Positions 58,040 through 64,000 of a stretch of DNA of 64,000 nucleotides are shown in pieces (positions within the stretch are counted from its first letter, which is position 1; each line of letters starts with the position of its first letter). Source of the DNA: Paratrimastix pyriformis (taxonomy: Eukaryota > Preaxostyla > Paratrimastigidae). Made by a program: the position numbers and the translations under genes. The stretch is taken from assembly GCA_027972325.1 (NCBI GenBank), contig JAPMOS010000089.1, positions 1-64,000 on the forward strand. Direction: 5' to 3'. The notes under the pieces were generated by a model. It saw nothing but the letters and a program-made list of their open reading frames with translations, had not been told where the DNA came from and made no database searches.

Positions 58040-58439
58040 TATCCTCGGGGTCACCACCGAAAAATTATGGGATGGGTCCCCTTATTTTTTTTTTTGCGGT
58101 GTCCCATAATTTTTCTGGGGGTGCAAAGGGGTGCAACCACCATGCATCTTCATCCCTGTGTCCGTTTGTTTGTCCGCGGACTTGGAGACATGGCCAATGT
58201 TTGGAGACATCAACATCGATGCTTTTCGCCGATGAGCTTCGGGGGGGCAGGGAGCCTACAAAATGTGAAAATCAAATATTTGGTTCGGGCCTACGAAGAA
58301 CCGTCGGGGGTTCACTTGGCTTTATTGTGGATGGGCGTTGATTTTTTCCTCATCAGGGGGCCCCGATGAGCCCCTTTGATAGATCTCTCGATGGGCGTTG
58401 ATTGTTTCCTCATCAGGGGGTCACCCGATGGGCCCCTTT

Positions 58440-58503
<64 letters not shown>

Positions 58504-58949
58504 CGATCGATCTCTGTTTTTCTTGGCACCTGTCCCATTATTTATCTGGGGTCTGTGCGCAACCAGGTCCTCATTTGGGCCGGCCGAGATCGGCTGTGGC
58601 AGCAACAATTGAACAGCGCCTTGAGCTTTTCGTATGCGGGAATATCTCCCCTCTTCAATTCGTGTTTGGCTGTTGTCATGCAGACCCAATCTCCCCCCTC
58701 TTGAAAAATACGGATCGTATTGCCTGTTGGGTGCGATGTCATGCAGCCCCAATCTCCCCTCTCTTCAAATTCGTATTGCCTGCTGGGTGCGATGTCATGA
58801 GGATCTCCCCCTCTTGAAAAATACGATCGTTTTGTCTGTTGGGTGCGGTGTCATGAAGACCAGTCTCTTCCCTTATGCCTGTTTTTCACTCAAAAAAAAT
58901 AGTGCGACGATTTAGCGAAGTAGTCATCTCCGCACCACCTCACCCATCA
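58040..58949 (+). other. Region downstream of the receptor gene: small tandem repeats
   Basis: An ATTATGGGATGGG motif facing a reversed copy (58065-58115), two ~62-bp units (GATGGGCGTTGATTNTTTCC) at 58330-58440, (GACA)n at 58440-58502, and three ~65-bp units (TTGGGTGCGATGTCATG) at 58660-58870. No gene seen. Confidence 0.6.
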
Positions 58950-59368
<419 letters not shown>

Positions 59369-59372
<4 letters not shown>

Positions 59373-62084
59373 CCATCGTAGACTCAGGATAGCAGGCGAC
59401 AGCCTCCGTCTTCGGCAGTCTAGGTGCTATGACTCCTTGTTCTTCATGATAAACACCACACAATGCAGAAAAACTCAATCACAAAAAGTCGTATGGTCAC
59501 GACGGGCAGCGTGTCCAATACGTGTCCATAAATCATCACAAAAATAGGAGAGAGAGGTCAAAGGGAGTCTGGAACTTTGGCCGAAGCCAAAAAATTAAAC
59601 ACGCACAGGAAGGGGGTGAGATGCGCGTGAACGGCCAGATGCGTTGCGCATCCGAATCTCCGAAAACCGTTCGGAGTGTTCCGGGTCAACGGTCCATGAT
59701 CGAACCGTGAAGTGACCCCACTTTGGGCTTCGGAAGAGGTCCGAAAGGGGGTGGTAAAAAGAGCGGAGGCGAAAACACAACAGGGAAAAAGATGAAAAAG
59801 TGCGGTCGGACCGTTCCCGCCCAATTCCGAGTACTTAAGGGGGCGCCCCGGACCAGCACAGTGCCTTCGTTTTTTCGTGGTGAACACCCGTTTTTTCAAG
59901 GACGACCGACCACAATGGCCTCTACTCATCGACTTCAAGACCCACCGATGCCCAGGATCGTCATCAAGGCCCCGGCTACACCCAATCCGACCCCCAACGG
60001 CGCTTCGAGTGGCTCTTCGAGTACCGCTTCGGGCACCCACGGGCCTGGCCCGACCTTCTTGGTGACCGATGCCCGCGGATCCGGGGCGACTCCCGGCGGC
60101 CAGGCAAGCCCGGCGCAGGCCCCACGCATGGCGGCGGCTGTCCGCCAGGCTGCTTCTGCTACGCAGGCTGCGCCCGGCCCGGCCACGGCGGTCTCTCTGG
60201 CACCATTCATGAACCTCGATGACGAAGGAGTGGGCATGAGCAGGTCCGAGCCCGGACCTCCCGTACACACCCCGCCCCGGCAGAATCGCTCTGCGGTTGT
60301 TTGTCCCATGCCCCTGGAAGGCCTCGACGTCCACATCCGGCGTGTGTTGGAGGCCTCCCTGGGGGACATTCTCGGTCAGCAGCGGGCCATGATTGCGGCC
60401 GCCGCTGCTGCCTCCGCGGCCTTGCCTTCCTCCCGAGGGGCCGGCCTTGCTGCCTGCGGTGCCACCGGAGCCCCCCCGGGCGCCGGTGGTGCTGCCGCCG
60501 TACCGGCCGCGGATGAGCCTGCTCCGCTCTCGTACTTTCGGCCCGACCAGGCCACTGCCCTTGCCCCGTCCAACCTGCTCCAGGACGAGTCCCAGCTCAC
60601 TGCCGCGAATGCCGCTCGCGCTCCGGCCATGCCAGGCGTCGGCCAGCGGGTGCCTGTCGCCCGTGGGCCGGCCGCGACTTCCGCCGCTGCGCCTGCCGAC
60701 TTCAGACGACTCGCCCTTGCCGCCCCCGAGCCCTCTCGAGGAGAGGCCGACCCACCCAGCGGCGACGATGGCGCCGTCGAGGGGGGCTCGACGGACGAGG
60801 ACGATGCGGCCGCCGCCGCCGACGGAGATGATCCGCGGCAGGCCGCAGACCCGCAGCAGCAACCTGGCGACCGCGAGGCCTCTGACAGGCTCGCACTGGA
60901 GCGCTCCCGGGCCTTCGTCCGGGGCCTCCCTGTGCCCAGCGACTTTCCCCAGCTCGGCTCGGTCACGGGCCTCGCCCGCGAGTCCAGGGCTGAATTCCGC
61001 TTTCTCCAGCGCCTTCACCGGGAATCGCTCAACCTTGAGCGGCTGGCGCGCCTGCCTTGCACCGAGGAGGACTTGCGCGCCGCCCTCTCTTGCTTTGCTC
61101 GCGCCATTGCCTCCGCCATCGTGGACCGCAAGCGGCTCGCCTGGGTGCACACGGCACTTGCACCCGACGTGGCCCGCATGTACGAGTATGTCCGCACCGC
61201 TCCCGAGGTTGCCACGGGCCAGAACCTCCAGCAGCTCGACTTCGCCATCCGCCTCGCTCAGGGCATGCGCGCCCTGCCCGGCCAGCAGCAGCAACGCGGC
61301 GGCCAGGCCTGCGAGGGTCGCATGGGGGCCGCGACCGTGACGGGAACGACTTCCGCTCGTCGAGTGGCCGCGGCGGCTTCGGCGGGCGCAGTTTCGGCGG
61401 CGGGTTCGGCCGGGGCCGCCCAACGACTTCGCCCAGCGCCAGCAGCGCAGCGGCGCCGCTTCGACAATGGTGGCAGCAACAACGGCTCCGCCGGCGGGCG
61501 CCAGCAGGCGCAGTCGGACGGCGCCGGCGAGCAGTAACGGCGCGCAGAGTCCGCGCGCCGCGGCAGCAACGGGGTCCGCCATCTCCACCAACACCGCCAC
61601 CCTCCCCGCCGCTGCCGCCACGGTGCGACCACCCCCCATCACCACCGGCCGCACCACCACCGCCGCCACCACCTTGCTTCAGCACCGGGCGTCCCTCCCT
61701 CCCGCCCTTCCGGGCCTTCTGGGAGGAGCATTTTCACTTGCCCCGCCCCGTGCACAACTGGCTGTTGCACGGCTTCCGCATCCCGCTCCTTTGCAAGCCG
61801 TGCCGCTCCCATTTGCCCAACTACGTGCACCCCGAGCACGCCTCCTTCGTCGACCAGGAGGTGGCTCGCCTCCTCGGGACGGGCGCAATCCGCCCCGTCC
61901 AGGCGCCGCCCCACAACATCTCCCCGCTGACATGCGCGCCGAAGAAGAACGGGAAGCTGAGGCTGTGCATCGACATGCGCTTCGTCAACTCCTTTGTCCA
62001 GGCGCCGGCCTTCAAGTTGGAGGACCTCACCACGCTGGCGCCTCTGCTGCGCGACGGGGACTACATCTCGACGGCGGACCTCTC
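59369..62084 (+). mobile_element. DIRS-family retroelement, copy C (fossil, continues past a LINE)
   Basis: Left tip and repeat (59369-59872) are the same as in copy A. Parts seen: gag-like ORF and the start of the reverse transcriptase, which is cut by a LINE at 62085. The right end is outside the window. The element is broken by at least this insertion. High identity to copy A suggests it was young when hit. Confidence 0.85.
59915..61537 (+). CDS. DIRS copy C gag-like part
   Basis: Begins MASTHRLQDPPMPRI as in copy A. The Gly/Arg-rich C-terminal part differs from A and B in its exact repeats. Confidence 0.7.
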   Translation: MASTHRLQDPPMPRIVIKAPATPNPTPNGASSGSSSTASGTHGPGPTFLVTDARGSGATPGGQASPAQAPRMAAAVRQAASATQAAPGPATAVSLAPFMNLDDEGVGMSRSEPGPPVHTPPRQNRSAVVCPMPLEGLDVHIRRVLEASLGDILGQQRAMIAAAAAASAALPSSRGAGLAACGATGAPPGAGGAAAVPAADEPAPLSYFRPDQATALAPSNLLQDESQLTAANAARAPAMPGVGQRVPVARGPAATSAAAPADFRRLALAAPEPSRGEADPPSGDDGAVEGGSTDEDDAAAAADGDDPRQAADPQQQPGDREASDRLALERSRAFVRGLPVPSDFPQLGSVTGLARESRAEFRFLQRLHRESLNLERLARLPCTEEDLRAALSCFARAIASAIVDRKRLAWVHTALAPDVARMYEYVRTAPEVATGQNLQQLDFAIRLAQGMRALPGQQQQRGGQACEGRMGAATVTGTTSARRVAAAASAGAVSAAGSAGAAQRLRPAPAAQRRRFDNGGSNNGSAGGRQQAQSDGAGEQ

Positions 62085-64000
62085 GGCGATTTGTCCATCG
62101 ACGGAGCAGTGCCGCGCCCTCGAGGACGACCTGGCCCGGTACGCCTCCGCATGGCTCACGGGTCGCCCACTGAGGACCGACAAACGCTTCTTCCCGGGTG
62201 TCCCGCGCGACTTCCTCTTCCTGGCCGGCCAAGGCCCGGGCCTCCCGAGGATCGAGGCCTCCCTGCGCCAAGCCCACCTCTGCCTGATCGCCCGGCTCCT
62301 CACCCCGCCCCCCAACGGCCAGTTCATCGCCCAGTGGGAGCGCCCCAACGCCATGGCCCGGGCCCTGGCGGCCGCCGCCCGACCCACGATACCCCCGCAA
62401 CCCGCCCGCCGCCGCCCCCACCAGAAGGGGCCCGTGGCGCCCCCACCCCCGCGCAGCCTCTGGCAGTGGCTGGCCGAGGCGCAGACACGTCACTCGTTCA
62501 CTCTGGCGCGGGGCCAGGGCGGGTGGCTGCTGACCAGCCACCTGATCCGGGGTGGCCGACTGTTCCCCGCTGCCGGGGCAGTGACCCCGAGCCCGTGCGC
62601 CGCAAGGAGCTGCGCCTGATGAAAGTTGTCGATGTCCTCCGCGCCATGCCCGCCGATGCCATCCAGGTCTACACCGACGGGTCCTTCGAGTGCGGCCCTG
62701 AGGGCCAGCTCCGCGGGGGCGCCGCCGCGGTCCTGATCCACCCCGACGGCCGCGCACTGTCGTTGCGCCGCACCCTCCAGTGGCCCACAAGCAACGCCCA
62801 GGCCGAGATCGAGGCCATCCGGCTGGCCATCGACCTCCTCGGCCGGGAGCGGGTCGGCCGAGACCGGTGCGTGCTGCTGCTGTCGGACAGCGAGTACGCC
62901 CTCGGTGCCCTGTGCCGCGCCACCTGCCTGACCCAGTCGCAGCAGGAGGTCCTCCGACTCCGGGACGAGCTGGTCTCCCGGTGGCCGCGCCTCCTCTGCC
63001 ATCACGTGCCCTCCCACGTGGACGCGGTGGCCCCGGCTGCCCCCACCTGTGGGGCAATTTGCAGGCCGACCGGCTGGCCGGCGAGGCCGCGGCAGCCCTG
63101 CCCCCCACCGACAAGGCCGGCCCGCCACCCCCATCCAACAGGGCTTGGCCTGCCCGCCGGAGATGCCCTTCCGCCCCTCGGGCCCCAAGGACGCCCCGTT
63201 GCCGTACCCCACCCGACCCTTCACGCTCGCGGTGGCCCGGGGATTCTGCCAGGCCCTCCAGTGCGAGGAGGAGGCCCGCGGCTGGGCCCCGGCGCAGCCG
63301 ATTCTCCTCGGGGTCACCCTGGACGGCCTCGAGCAAAGCTGGCCGCGCCCGCCTGGCGCCAGCAGGCCGCCCCGACTGGAAGGTGCGCCGGCTCGTCTGG
63401 CTGCTGTTCGGCACCTTCCCCACCCTGCAAACCATTCGGTGCCGATACGCGCGGAAGGCCTCAGCATCTGCCGGCGACGCCCCCCGGTGGGGGTCACCTG
63501 CCCACTCTGCCACGGCGGCCCCGAGACCATGTCCCACCTGCTGTCCGGCTGCGGCAGGTACCACGACTTCTACACGGCCCGCCACGACCGTGTGGTCCGC
63601 CGACTCTGGGCCTGGTTCGGCGGGCAACGCGACTGGGTCACGCGGCATTATATGGGCGTGTCGGCAACCAACTGTGCGCCCGCCTTCCCACCCACCCTGC
63701 TGGCCAAGCTCCCCGCCGCCCTCCGCGACGTGCACCCCGACCTGGTGTTGCAGTCCCGTGGCTCTGACGGCACCTGGTGGCTGCTCGACGTGGCCATCAC
63801 TGGCCAGACCCACGACTGGCCGGCGCGGGCGGCGGCCAAGGCGGCCCACTACGTCGCCCTCTGCCAGGCCGTCACGGAGGCCACCGGGCAGCCCTGCCGC
63901 GCGGTGCCGGTGATCTTGTCGGCCCGAGGGACCGTGCCCCGGGCCACATGCCAGGCCCTGTCGCGGCTGACACCGGCCGACCCCCCTGCCGCGCGAACCG
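62085..64000 (+). pseudogene. 5'-truncated LINE with RNase H, zinc knuckle and RLE-like end
   Basis: Similarity to DIRS stops at 62085. RNase H lies at about 62620-63090 (VYTDGSFECG, AEIEAIRLAIDLL, LLSDSEYALG, HVPSHVD, NLQADRLAGEA). Near 63497-63590 is CPLCHGGPETMSHLLSGC followed by RYHDFYTARHDRVVRRL, the knuckle and RHD pattern of R2/NeSL-type LINEs. Near 63735-63850 is HPDLVLQ then WLLDVAI and AAKAAHYV, which looks like a PD-(D/E)XK restriction-like endonuclease. RNase H together with RLE recalls the Dualen/RandI clade of green algae. The frame changes near 62570-62610, 63040-63060 and in the 63160-63400 stretch. It continues off the right edge. Confidence 0.75.

Overview
The window is eukaryotic nuclear DNA. 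It has long GT-AG introns, intron-borne tRNA genes, LINE and DIRS-type retroelements, and very dense trinucleotide microsatellites in GC-rich unique sequence. Domain content (C-type lectin, Sushi-like, EGF-like, one transmembrane helix) suggests a protist such as a unicellular holozoan or an alga. The sequence alone does not name the organism.

Layout. 1-6620: about 34 copies of a ~199-bp GC-rich tandem repeat that runs into a degraded APE-type LINE (to ~10948). 11454-12482: an intronless ORF of unknown function. 12.5-58 kb: one very large plus-strand gene that I could resolve into 38 exons plus a doubtful last one. It encodes a type I membrane protein of about 2,150 residues: signal-like segment, C-type lectin-like domain, two EGF, seven Sushi-like, two EGF, seven Sushi-like, two EGF, five Sushi-like, an EGF cluster, one transmembrane helix and a ~350-residue Ser/Pro-rich cytoplasmic tail. 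Ectodomain modules sit on single phase 1-1 exons. Two DIRS-family retroelement copies (21549-26722 and 27018-33457) lie back to back in one of its introns. A third copy starts at 59369, downstream of the gene, and is interrupted at 62085 by a 5'-truncated LINE carrying RNase H and an R2/NeSL-like zinc-knuckle and endonuclease tail that runs off the window.

Main unusual observations. (1) 37 of the 38 donor sites I could place read GTCYG (mostly GTCTGT or GTCCGT), not GTRAGT. (2) Five tRNA genes (Leu-AAG twice, Pro-AGG, Gly-GCC, Lys-CTT) lie in introns of this gene, all in sense orientation, each ending only 32-62 bp before the next exon, so that the tRNA's T-rich trailer runs into the 3' splice site. 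(3) The tRNA-Gly gene is split at the canonical intron position by a 3.4-kb foldback element. A related foldback splits a tRNA-Ser-like gene near its anticodon, and that foldback is itself invaded by a 1.28-kb TIR element with a 5-bp target duplication. (4) Partial copies of exon ends, with their splice sites, are repeated in neighbouring introns at about a dozen places. (5) All three DIRS copies, and a 59-bp terminal remnant, sit inside (ATC)n/(GAT)n arrays.

Limits. Exon boundaries come from reading frame, splice-site and module periodicity, not from transcripts. The initiator codon and last exon are not secure.
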